This document shows, in pieces, positions 1 to 5,933 of a DNA stretch of 7,040 bases. The stretch is from Bacilli bacterium (lineage in GTDB: Bacteria; Bacillota_I; Bacilli_A; RF39; UBA660). How positions within the stretch are numbered: position 1 is the stretch's first letter; each line of letters starts with the position of its first letter. Under the pieces are notes generated by a model, which had not been told where the DNA came from, ran no database searches, and saw only the letters and a program-made list of their open reading frames with translations. The stretch spans positions 1-7,040 of the forward strand of contig JAGHGS010000123.1 in NCBI GenBank assembly GCA_017888105.1, in the 5' to 3' direction. The translations under genes were made by a program, and so were the position numbers.

Positions 1-26
1 GAAATTATTAATTTAAATAAATATGC

Positions 27-58
27 AAATTAAGAGCTTATCATCAAGCTCTTAATTT
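27..58 (-). terminator. Hairpin terminator of the holin-endolysin cassette
   Basis: A perfect 13-bp inverted repeat (arms 46-58 and 27-39) encloses a 6-base loop at 40-45. On the minus strand it follows the endolysin directly; its 5' arm contains the last Asn codon and the TAA stop. The downstream tract is T-rich but interrupted (ATTTGCATATTTATTT), so the U-run is weaker than in an ideal intrinsic terminator. The perfect stem and its position at the end of the gene support the call. Confidence 0.75.
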
Positions 59-801
59 AATTTGAGTAAATGTTTCCAAGTATACATTTTCGAAGTAACA
101 ACCCCATCTTGGTATTTTGGTGCTAGCCCTATATCTTTTTGATATTGTTTTATGCACGCTTTCATATCTTTTCCAAATTTTCCGTCTACCCCTTTTGAAC
201 CTAAATTATAACCTAAGGCTTGTAAGTATATTTGCAATGGTCGAACGGCTTTATGATTCCATCCTGTGCTGGTAGAAATTGTTGGTGTTTTCGATAATGT
301 TTCTGGTCCTGCTATACCATCGACGTTTGCACCAATGCTTACTTGCAATTCACGGACAAATGTAGTATATGCATCTTCTTCTGTGGTATTAAAAGGATTT
401 TCATTCATTAAATATGGTTTCGGATCGACATAACCATTTTTGTAAATCGCAAAGTGAAGATTATTTCCTGTAGCATTTCCAGTGGCACCCATTCGAGCAA
501 TGACTTCACCTTTGGTTACATTTTCTCCTTTTTTTACTTTTATAGAGTTTTTTTGTAAGTGAAAATATCTATGTTCGATTCCATTTGTTGCAATAGAGAT
601 CCAATAACCACCACTGGCATCATAACCCGTATAAGTAACCGTTCCTTTTTCTATGGCAACGATATCATCGACTCCATTTGGGCCAATTAAATCCATTCCA
701 TTATGAGTGCCTCTTGATTCGTTTCGTGTTTTATAATCGCTGGTTAAATAATGTTTTCCACCTTTTAAAACTTTATTCCTCACGTTTAGTAGTGTTGCCA
801 T
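52..801 (-). CDS. Phage-type M23 endolysin with C-terminal peptidoglycan-binding repeats
   Basis: A 249-residue predicted peptidoglycan endopeptidase that would cut peptide cross-links in the cell wall during lysis. The M23/LytM domain spans about residues 15-132: HNGMD (H33, D37, zinc ligands), RYFHL (H81, catalytic His) and NLHF (H116, third zinc ligand). The usual HLHF has become N114-L-H116, so one of the two catalytic histidines of the family is Asn. Residues about 147-247 hold two cell-wall-binding-like segments (VDGIAGPETLSKTPTI near 160-176, and VDGKFG near 205) of the kind seen in Clostridia and Bacilli phage lysins. There is no signal peptide, as expected for a holin-dependent lysin. 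ATG at 801 is chosen because it lies 6 bases after GGAGG; a second ATG at 804 is only 3 bases away, and a TTG at 819 lies upstream of the ribosome site. The start overlaps the holin gene by 29 bases, implying coupled translation. Confidence 0.88.
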   Translation of the reverse strand: MATLLNVRNKVLKGGKHYLTSDYKTRNESRGTHNGMDLIGPNGVDDIVAIEKGTVTYTGYDASGGYWISIATNGIEHRYFHLQKNSIKVKKGENVTKGEVIARMGATGNATGNNLHFAIYKNGYVDPKPYLMNENPFNTTEEDAYTTFVRELQVSIGANVDGIAGPETLSKTPTISTSTGWNHKAVRPLQIYLQALGYNLGSKGVDGKFGKDMKACIKQYQKDIGLAPKYQDGVVTSKMYTWKHLLKLN

Positions 802-1168
802 CATTTTCCTCCTCTCCAATTAAGTTTTCTAATGTATTATATATTTTCTGTGGTAGAGGAAGTCCCATTTTACACCAATATTTTAATATTAATAGTCCTT
901 CATGGGCGATAAAAAAGTAAATAACAATCGTTCTTATAGCTTCACTACTTCCCATGATTTTATCTAAAATGGTTGCTAGGGATACAATCATTAAATAACC
1001 AATATTGCGAATGATTCCTTTTAATCCTACTAATTTATTCATTTTGTGACAATATATTACTTTACACCATCCTGTTATATAAACATAGACCATTACAATT
1101 AGTAAGACAATAACTGGTGTATCAAACCCTCCTAATAAATAAGAGATCCCATTATATACATGTTCCAT
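773..1168 (-). CDS. Phage holin, toxin-secretion/phage-lysis holin family (Phage_holin_4_1-like)
   Basis: A 131-residue small membrane protein predicted to form lesions in the cytoplasmic membrane that let the endolysin reach the wall. Three hydrophobic segments are visible (about 15-34, 53-71 and 76-97), followed by a charged tail. The family pattern is clear: YITGWCK after the first segment, a KLVGLKGIIRNIGYL stretch, RTIVIYFFIAHEGL in the third segment, then KMGLPLPQKIYNTLENL. The family often has NEGLS where this protein has HEGLL. The ATG follows AGGAGG at 1175-1180 with good spacing. The acidic C-terminus (GEEEND) is encoded by the same bases as the endolysin ribosome site and start. 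The same family includes TcdE-like holins that serve toxin export, so a role outside phage lysis is possible. It has its own promoter, and the ribosome site can be masked by a leader hairpin. Confidence 0.9.
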   Translation of the reverse strand: MEHVYNGISYLLGGFDTPVIVLLIVMVYVYITGWCKVIYCHKMNKLVGLKGIIRNIGYLMIVSLATILDKIMGSSEAIRTIVIYFFIAHEGLLILKYWCKMGLPLPQKIYNTLENLIGEEENDGNTTKREE

Positions 1169-1174
1169 ATTCTT

Positions 1175-1180
1175 CCTCCT
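1175..1180 (-). promoter_or_regulatory. Holin Shine-Dalgarno site, pairable with the mRNA 5' end
   Basis: AGGAGG lies 6 bases before the holin ATG. Five of its six bases belong to the right arm (1176-1184) of a perfect 9-bp complement to the upstream leader (1204-1212), so this ribosome site can be closed by RNA pairing. Confidence 0.85.
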
Positions 1181-1212
1181 ATTTATTGTATGAAAATAAC
1201 TAAAAATAGGAG
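1176..1212 (-). promoter_or_regulatory. Leader hairpin masking the holin ribosome site
   Basis: On the minus strand, CTCCTATTT (1212-1204) is the exact reverse complement of AAATAGGAG (1184-1176), with a 19-base A/T-rich loop. The left arm starts with an anti-Shine-Dalgarno CTCCT and the right arm contains the holin ribosome site. The transcript start predicted from the promoter just upstream (about 1212-1214) falls right at the left arm, so the hairpin would be the first structure on the mRNA. The pairing is seen directly; a role in holding back holin and coupled endolysin translation is inferred. It has no U-run, so it is not an intrinsic terminator. Confidence 0.55.
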
Positions 1213-1218
1213 TTGGCG

Positions 1219-1246
1219 ATTGTACTAAAAATCAATAAATTTTCAA
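1219..1246 (-). promoter_or_regulatory. Sigma-A-type promoter of the holin-endolysin cassette
   Basis: TTGAAA (1246-1241, 5/6 to consensus) and TACAAT (1224-1219, 5/6) are separated by 16 bases, in the gap between the kinase stop and the holin. The predicted start at about 1212-1214 gives a leader of about 45 bases. I see no clear terminator between the kinase and this promoter, so read-through from the kinase transcript may also supply the cassette. Confidence 0.6.
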
Positions 1247-1263
1247 TTATATATATCCTTATC

Positions 1264-2574
1264 TTAAAAACACTTTATATTTAATTTTTCTTCTATTTCA
1301 TCAAAACTTTGATATCTATCTAAAGGATTATTAGATAAGCATTTATCAACTATTTTATCCAATTCACGTATCTTCTTAGTATTAATTTTTTTGGTTAATT
1401 TTTGCCTGTTTGTTCCCTTATGTGTTTCTCCAAAAATTAACCATTGAATAATTTGGCCAAAAGCATAAATATCAGTTGAAGCGTTAGGGATATATTTTGA
1501 ATTTCTCTGCTCAGGAGCTGAAAAATCATAATTAGCTAATCTATCATGTGTAGTGGTATGACCTGTAAACACAAAATTGTCCGGATCATAATAGGCAATA
1601 CCAAAATCACCAATATTTAAATTTCCTCTTTCATCGATTAGAATATTCTGAGGCTTTAAATCTCGGTGAATTATTCCGGATTTATGGATATGCTTTAAAG
1701 GTGTTAGTAATTGGTTAATATATTTAAATACTTCTTCCGTTTTTATATCTTTATTGTATGTTAATTGGGATTTATATTTTTTCATTACAATGTAAGGAAA
1801 TACAGTATTTTCGACATTTAGAATTCCAATAAAATACTGATGAACAATACCTTCATAGTTAGTTATAGATTTTATTATGTTGTAATATTCTAGATAAAAT
1901 CTATTTTTCTTATTTTCATCATAGTTAATTAATATCTTAACAGCAATTTCTTCGTTATTTAATTTTCCAAAGCATACTATTGAATTTCCTCCCTGCCCAA
2001 TCTGCTTTTGAATATCAACAATTTTACCAAAAATAGTTTCAATTCCATGTTCTACTAAATAATCTCTTAAATCGGTAACTGTTTTAATTTTTGACGAAGC
2101 ATTTTTAATTTTTAGTTCAAATTGCTCAATCCATGTCTCCCATTCCGTATAATCACCCATTTTACTTTTCTCTTCTTGTAAAATACATAAAATTTCTTCT
2201 TCGCTTTTATTATATACATTCTGCAATTCATTTGCAAAAATAGTCAAAACTTCTTTCGTTTTCTTTCTATCAGACGAAGAAAACACATATTGTAATGTAT
2301 TTAAAATATGATCAATTTTTTTATCTATAGGGTTCTTTGATAAGTTATAAAATATGCCTCCAAGTTTATCTAAAAATTCTATTGCTGATTCCTTGATCAC
2401 TTCATCTTTATCATAAACTAAATATTGTTTTTTTCCTATTTCTATTCCTTCTTTAATTAATTTCAAATCATAGTTTTTGCACCATTCTGATACCATATTT
2501 TCATAATTCGAAGTTATTTCATAAGGAACAATGGATTTATTAATTAATTCTATTACTCTTTTTTTTGATGTCAT
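1264..2574 (-). CDS. Soluble Hanks-type serine/threonine protein kinase with unassigned N-terminal region
   Basis: A 436-residue predicted ATP-dependent protein kinase with all catalytic elements: glycine loop GQGGNS (193-198), IAVK (Lys213), likely helix-C Glu229, HRDLKPQN (303-310; Asp305 catalytic, RD type), DFG (323-325), APE (353-355), a subdomain IX Asp (D368) and a subdomain XI Arg (R420). The activation loop (326-352) is rich in Thr (337, 340-342), candidate autophosphorylation sites. Residues 1 to about 180 form a mostly helical, charged region (KLGGIFYNLSKNPIDKKI near 70-87; WETWIEQF near 145-152) that I cannot assign. There is no membrane span and no PASTA repeat, so it is not a PrkC/StkP-type wall sensor. 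It lies between ileS and a phage lysis cassette. Soluble bacterial kinases of this kind include anti-phage proteins such as staphylococcal Stk2; a defence or prophage-cargo role is inference. The ribosome site before ATG is weak (AGTGAG), and ATG overlaps the stop of a six-codon mini-ORF. Confidence 0.88.
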   Translation of the reverse strand: MTSKKRVIELINKSIVPYEITSNYENMVSEWCKNYDLKLIKEGIEIGKKQYLVYDKDEVIKESAIEFLDKLGGIFYNLSKNPIDKKIDHILNTLQYVFSSSDRKKTKEVLTIFANELQNVYNKSEEEILCILQEEKSKMGDYTEWETWIEQFELKIKNASSKIKTVTDLRDYLVEHGIETIFGKIVDIQKQIGQGGNSIVCFGKLNNEEIAVKILINYDENKKNRFYLEYYNIIKSITNYEGIVHQYFIGILNVENTVFPYIVMKKYKSQLTYNKDIKTEEVFKYINQLLTPLKHIHKSGIIHRDLKPQNILIDERGNLNIGDFGIAYYDPDNFVFTGHTTTHDRLANYDFSAPEQRNSKYIPNASTDIYAFGQIIQWLIFGETHKGTNRQKLTKKINTKKIRELDKIVDKCLSNNPLDRYQSFDEIEEKLNIKCF

Positions 2575-2591
2575 ATTTGCTCACTTCTCAT
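2571..2591 (-). other. Possible six-codon leaderless ORF overlapping the kinase start
   Basis: ATG at 2591-2589 opens a frame reading MRSEQI and stops at TGA 2573-2571, which overlaps the kinase ATG as ATGA. The ATG lies 7 bases after the end of the TATAAT box, close to where transcription should start, so it could be read without a leader. So short a frame can easily arise by chance; it is listed because its stop coincides with the kinase start. Confidence 0.25.
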
Positions 2592-2597
2592 ATAAAG

Positions 2598-2606
2598 ATT
2601 ATACCA
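2598..2606 (-). promoter_or_regulatory. Extended -10 promoter of the kinase gene
   Basis: TGGTATAAT is a perfect -10 hexamer (2603-2598) with the TG extension. No good -35 is seen at the usual distance, which fits an extended -10 promoter. The predicted start near 2591 leaves a leader of only about 17 bases before the kinase ATG. It lies just after the ileS terminator, so the kinase forms its own unit. Confidence 0.65.
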
Positions 2607-2627
2607 TATTGATTACGAAAGATATAT

Positions 2628-2656
2628 AAAAAGAAAGTTTATTTCTAAACTCTCTT
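2628..2656 (-). terminator. Intrinsic terminator of ileS
   Basis: On the minus strand AGAGAGTTTA (2655-2646) pairs with TAAACTTTCT (2641-2632): ten pairs with one G-U, plus an extra A-T pair at the base. The stem closes on a GAAA tetraloop and is followed by a T-rich tract (TTTTATATAT). The stem and loop contain the last ileS codons and its TAG stop. It separates ileS from the kinase promoter. Confidence 0.75.
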
Positions 2657-5600
2657 CGTTATAATACCAGCTTTATGACCATTTAAATCTAGTTCCATAT
2701 TTATATTTTCATTGAATGTTATTTCTGTTGCTAATGTTTCACTCATGATATAATTTTTAAACATATCAACCGATGCAATAATATCCTCATCGCCATTATA
2801 GTCAATCGTAATACGATCTGCTACATTATAATCTTCATTTTTTCTTATATTTTGGATTTTTGAGACAAATTCACGAGCCATTCCTTCTAATATTAGTTCT
2901 TCTGTACGTACTGTATTTAAAATAACAAACAAATTATTTTCCATACCAACATTATATCCTTCTTTGGCTTGGATTCTTATATCGGTATAACTAGAATCAA
3001 TTTCATAATCGGTATCATCTATTGTTATATGGATGGTATTACCTTTATTTAATGTTGTGATTTCTTCGTCTGTTAAATTTGCTAGGATATTACTAAATAC
3101 TTTAATGTTAGATCCAAAGATTGGACCTGCTATTTTGAAGTTTGGTTTTACAAAGAAACTCATATATTTATTTAAGTCACTGGTGAATACTACCTTTTTA
3201 ACATTTAATTCTTCTAAAATTAAATCTTTTAAATCACCAATTAAATCATTTAAATCGGCATTTAATAAACATTCAGAAAGTGGTTCTCTTACTTTAATTC
3301 TTTGTTCTTCCCGAACATTTCTACCAATACTAATCAGTGTTCTTACCGTATCCATTTTTTCTTCTAAAGATTCATTAATGTATTCTGTGTTGTATTTAGG
3401 GAACTCTGCAATATGAACCGATTCCTCTCCTGTTAGATTGCGATATAATTCTTCACTTAAATAAGGAATTACAGGGGCAATCATTTTAGATAGTCCTACT
3501 AATACTTCATAAGTTGTCATATAAACTGTTTTTTTTGAATTATTAAGTTCACTACCCCAGAAACGATTTCTATTTCTTCTAATATACCAGTTTGATAAAT
3601 CTTCCGATACAAAATTGGTAATCGATTTTACTACTTTGTTTAAATCATATTCGTTGTATGATTCCGTAACATATTTTAATAAATTATGATATTTTGATAA
3701 TAACCATTTATCTATTTCTTCTAAATCTTCATATTCTACTTTGCATTCATCAATATCTATGTTATCTGTATTGGCATATAAAGCAACGAAATTGTATGTA
3801 TTTCTTAGAGGATTAAAGAATTTAGAATATACTTCTTTTAGACCATCTTCATCAAATTTGATTGGTGTCCATACTGGAGAAGTAAAAGGAAGATACCAAC
3901 GAATCGTATCAACGCCAAATTTTTCCATTAAAGTAAATGGTTCAATGGCATTTCCTTTGGATTTATGCATTTTCTTACCATATTTATCTAGTAGTAATTC
4001 ATTTACTAAAACATTTTTATATGGACTTACTCCTTTTACAAAAGTAGAAATGACAAGTAAAGAATAGAACCAACCTCTTGTTTGATCAATTCCTTCACAA
4101 ATAAAATCTGCTGGAAATTGCTCTTCAAAAATTTCCATATTCTCAAAAGGATAATGATATTGAGCAAATGGCATGGATCCTGAATCAAACCAACAATCGA
4201 TTACTTCTGGCGTCCGACTCATTACTTTACCACATTTTGGACATTTTATATGAACATCATCGACATATGGGCGATGTAAATCGATGGTTTCATCAATATC
4301 TTCAATTGCTTTTTCAGCCAACTCTGAGCGGGAACCAATCATATCCATATGACCACATTCACATCTCCAAAGTGGCAGTGGTGTACCCCAATAACGACTT
4401 CTTGAAATCGCCCAATCATTTAAGTTTTCGAGCCAATTACCGAATCTTTTTTCACCAACATAGTCTGGATACCAATTTACTTTTTTATTATTTTCAACAA
4501 TTTTATCTTTTATCTTTGTAATTTCTAAATAATAGCTTGGTTTTGAATAATAAATGAGTGGGGTATTACAACGCCAGCAGTGAGGATAGTTGTGTTTCAT
4601 ATGAATTTTTTTAAATAATTTATCATTTTCTTTTAAATATTTAATTACTTCTTTATCGGCATCAAATACGTTCATGCCTTTCCATAAACCTTCTGTATAA
4701 CAGCCATCATCTCCTACTGGATTTAAAATTGGTAGGTTATATCTTTTTCCTACTTCATAGTCATCAGCACCAAAAGCAGGAGCCATATGAACAATACCAG
4801 TTCCATCTTCCATCGTAACATAAGTATCACATGTTACATAAAAAGCTTTTTTATTTACTGTTAAGCTTGGTATTAATTGTTCATAGCCAACATTTTCTAA
4901 CGTACTTCCTAGGAAGCGATCTAACACGGTATATTCTTCACCTAGAATGCTTGAAGCAAGTTTCTCAGCGAGAATAAATTTATATCCTTTAGATTCTACT
5001 CTTACATAATATTCATCCGGATTAACACACAAAGCAACATTTGAAATAAGTGTCCATGGGGTTGTAGTCCATACTAAGAAATATTCGTCTGCATCAATTC
5101 TTTTGAATGGTACGACAACTGTATCTACGTCTATTTCCTTATATCCTTGTTGCACTTCATGGCTTGCTAGTCCCGTACCACAACGAGGACAATATGGAAG
5201 AATTTTTAATCCTTCATAAAACATTCCTTCATCAAAAAATTTCTTTAGAATCCACCACTCTGTTTCAATATAATCGTTATCATAAGTAATATACGGATGT
5301 TCTAAATCAATAAATTGTCCCATTTCTTTTGTTAGTCTAGAAAATGCATCTTCATTTTCCCAAACCGTTTCTCTACATTTTTGGTTAAATTCTTTGATCC
5401 CGTATTTTTCAATGTCACCTTTGCCATTAAAGCCTAATTTCTTTTCTACTTGTACTTCAACAGGCAATCCATGAGTATCCCATCCAATTTTTCTTATTAC
5501 TCTATTTCCTTGCATTGTTTCATATTTACAAAAAGCATCTTTTAAGAATTTTGCTACCATATGATGTAATCCTGGCATACCATTGGCTGTTGCGGGTCCA

Positions 5601-5737
5601 TCATAGAAAACAAAATTATTGTTTTTATCTCTTGTTTCAATGCTTCTTTTTAAAATGTCAATCTTATCCCAGTAATCCCTTATATCCTTTTCTACTAAAT
5701 TAACATTACGTTTGTCTAAATCTTTAAAATTTTTCAT
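2645..5737 (-). CDS. ileS: Isoleucyl-tRNA synthetase, type 2 (IleRS2) with GXHH signature
   Basis: A 1030-residue class I synthetase that attaches isoleucine to tRNA-Ile in the cytoplasm. The Rossmann domain carries GLHH (56-59) in place of HIGH, after the conserved TANGMP; KMHKS (589-593) replaces KMSKS. The CP1 editing domain shows WTTTPWT (223-229) and GTGIVHMAP (312-320). Cys pairs at 183/186, 387/390, 459/461 and 499/502 suggest zinc-binding knuckles. Further motifs are GWDTHGLPVE (85-94), WAISRSRYWG (442-451) and DQTRGWFY (551-558). The C-terminus ends in LDLNGHKAG-type sequence with no type-1 C-terminal zinc finger, and the length suits type 2. ATG at 5737 is chosen for its AAGGAGG site about 5 bases upstream; the frame is open to 5791, but those 18 codons lie in the T-box terminator. 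Expression is controlled by the Ile T-box leader upstream. Confidence 0.97.
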   Translation of the reverse strand: MKNFKDLDKRNVNLVEKDIRDYWDKIDILKRSIETRDKNNNFVFYDGPATANGMPGLHHMVAKFLKDAFCKYETMQGNRVIRKIGWDTHGLPVEVQVEKKLGFNGKGDIEKYGIKEFNQKCRETVWENEDAFSRLTKEMGQFIDLEHPYITYDNDYIETEWWILKKFFDEGMFYEGLKILPYCPRCGTGLASHEVQQGYKEIDVDTVVVPFKRIDADEYFLVWTTTPWTLISNVALCVNPDEYYVRVESKGYKFILAEKLASSILGEEYTVLDRFLGSTLENVGYEQLIPSLTVNKKAFYVTCDTYVTMEDGTGIVHMAPAFGADDYEVGKRYNLPILNPVGDDGCYTEGLWKGMNVFDADKEVIKYLKENDKLFKKIHMKHNYPHCWRCNTPLIYYSKPSYYLEITKIKDKIVENNKKVNWYPDYVGEKRFGNWLENLNDWAISRSRYWGTPLPLWRCECGHMDMIGSRSELAEKAIEDIDETIDLHRPYVDDVHIKCPKCGKVMSRTPEVIDCWFDSGSMPFAQYHYPFENMEIFEEQFPADFICEGIDQTRGWFYSLLVISTFVKGVSPYKNVLVNELLLDKYGKKMHKSKGNAIEPFTLMEKFGVDTIRWYLPFTSPVWTPIKFDEDGLKEVYSKFFNPLRNTYNFVALYANTDNIDIDECKVEYEDLEEIDKWLLSKYHNLLKYVTESYNEYDLNKVVKSITNFVSEDLSNWYIRRNRNRFWGSELNNSKKTVYMTTYEVLVGLSKMIAPVIPYLSEELYRNLTGEESVHIAEFPKYNTEYINESLEEKMDTVRTLISIGRNVREEQRIKVREPLSECLLNADLNDLIGDLKDLILEELNVKKVVFTSDLNKYMSFFVKPNFKIAGPIFGSNIKVFSNILANLTDEEITTLNKGNTIHITIDDTDYEIDSSYTDIRIQAKEGYNVGMENNLFVILNTVRTEELILEGMAREFVSKIQNIRKNEDYNVADRITIDYNGDEDIIASVDMFKNYIMSETLATEITFNENINMELDLNGHKAGIITKRV

Positions 5738-5756
5738 TTTTTCCTCCTTATAACAT

Positions 5757-5805
5757 AAAAAAGGTAGCACCAAAGGGTGCATTATATGCACGGTACCACC
5801 TTTTT
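5757..5805 (-). terminator. T-box terminator hairpin before ileS
   Basis: AAAAAGGTGGTACC (5805-5792) pairs with GGTGCTACCTTTTT (5771-5758); the loop holds the 6-bp GTGCAT/ATGCAC helix of the antiterminator. A run of six T follows on the minus strand (5762-5757). This is the default OFF structure of the leader, and it would also end transcripts arriving from the two upstream genes. Confidence 0.88.
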
Positions 5806-5871
5806 ATTTTCTCTTTCTTTTTAACGCAAAGTTACGTAATATTTTACTTATCAAATATTCAACTCCCAAGT

Positions 5872-5874
5872 GAT
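5872..5874 (-). promoter_or_regulatory. T-box specifier codon AUC (Ile)
   Basis: ATC, flanked by AAAAG and ACTTGGGAG, occupies the usual specifier-loop position on the 3' side of stem I. It would pair with the tRNA-Ile GAU anticodon. The match between this codon and the downstream ileS gene is the main support. Confidence 0.8.
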
Positions 5875-5933
5875 CTTTTAAAAGTTCATTTACTAATTTC
5901 CACCAACCATTAGCTCTCTATTAAACTACCCTT

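Larger units (their letters stand above)
5757..5925 (-). promoter_or_regulatory. T-box leader (tRNA-Ile sensing) of ileS
   Basis: A transcription-attenuation riboswitch that lets RNA polymerase into ileS when uncharged tRNA-Ile accumulates. Stem I includes AGAGAGC followed by a CTAAT/ATTAG hairpin around GGTTGGTGGAA (5914-5894), and the sequence GATCACTTGGGAG, whose ATC (5874-5872) sits at the specifier position and reads as an Ile codon. The antiterminator is textbook: AAAGG (5803-5799), a 7-base bulge TGGTACC (5798-5792), GTGCAT (5791-5786), an ATA loop, ATGCAC (5782-5777) and CCTTT (5776-5772). The bulge begins UGGU, whose last U would pair with the A73 discriminator base of tRNA-Ile. The competing terminator pairs 5805-5792 with 5771-5758 (14 pairs, two G-U) and ends in a T-run. 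The limits of stem I are approximate; stems II and III are not resolved by eye. Confidence 0.93.

Noticed and set aside
802..819. Longer endolysin starts at TTG 819 or ATG 804
   Set aside because: The TTG precedes the AGGAGG site, which would then be translated as Arg codons; the ATG at 804 is too close to the ribosome site, so ATG 801 fits best.
678..920. Plus-strand ORF across the holin-endolysin overlap
   Set aside because: It is antisense to two well-supported genes and shows no recognisable protein features.
1264..2574. PrkC/StkP-type PASTA kinase
   Set aside because: No transmembrane segment and no C-terminal PASTA repeats; the kinase domain is C-terminal and ends the protein.
3033..4521. 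Plus-strand open frames inside ileS (3033-3416, 3741-4067, 4168-4521)
   Set aside because: They are antisense shadows of a strongly conserved synthetase gene, with low-complexity proteins and no supporting ribosome sites.
5738..5791. An 18-codon N-terminal extension of ileS starting at 5791
   Set aside because: It lies in the T-box antiterminator/terminator, and the strong AAGGAGG site directs the ATG at 5737.
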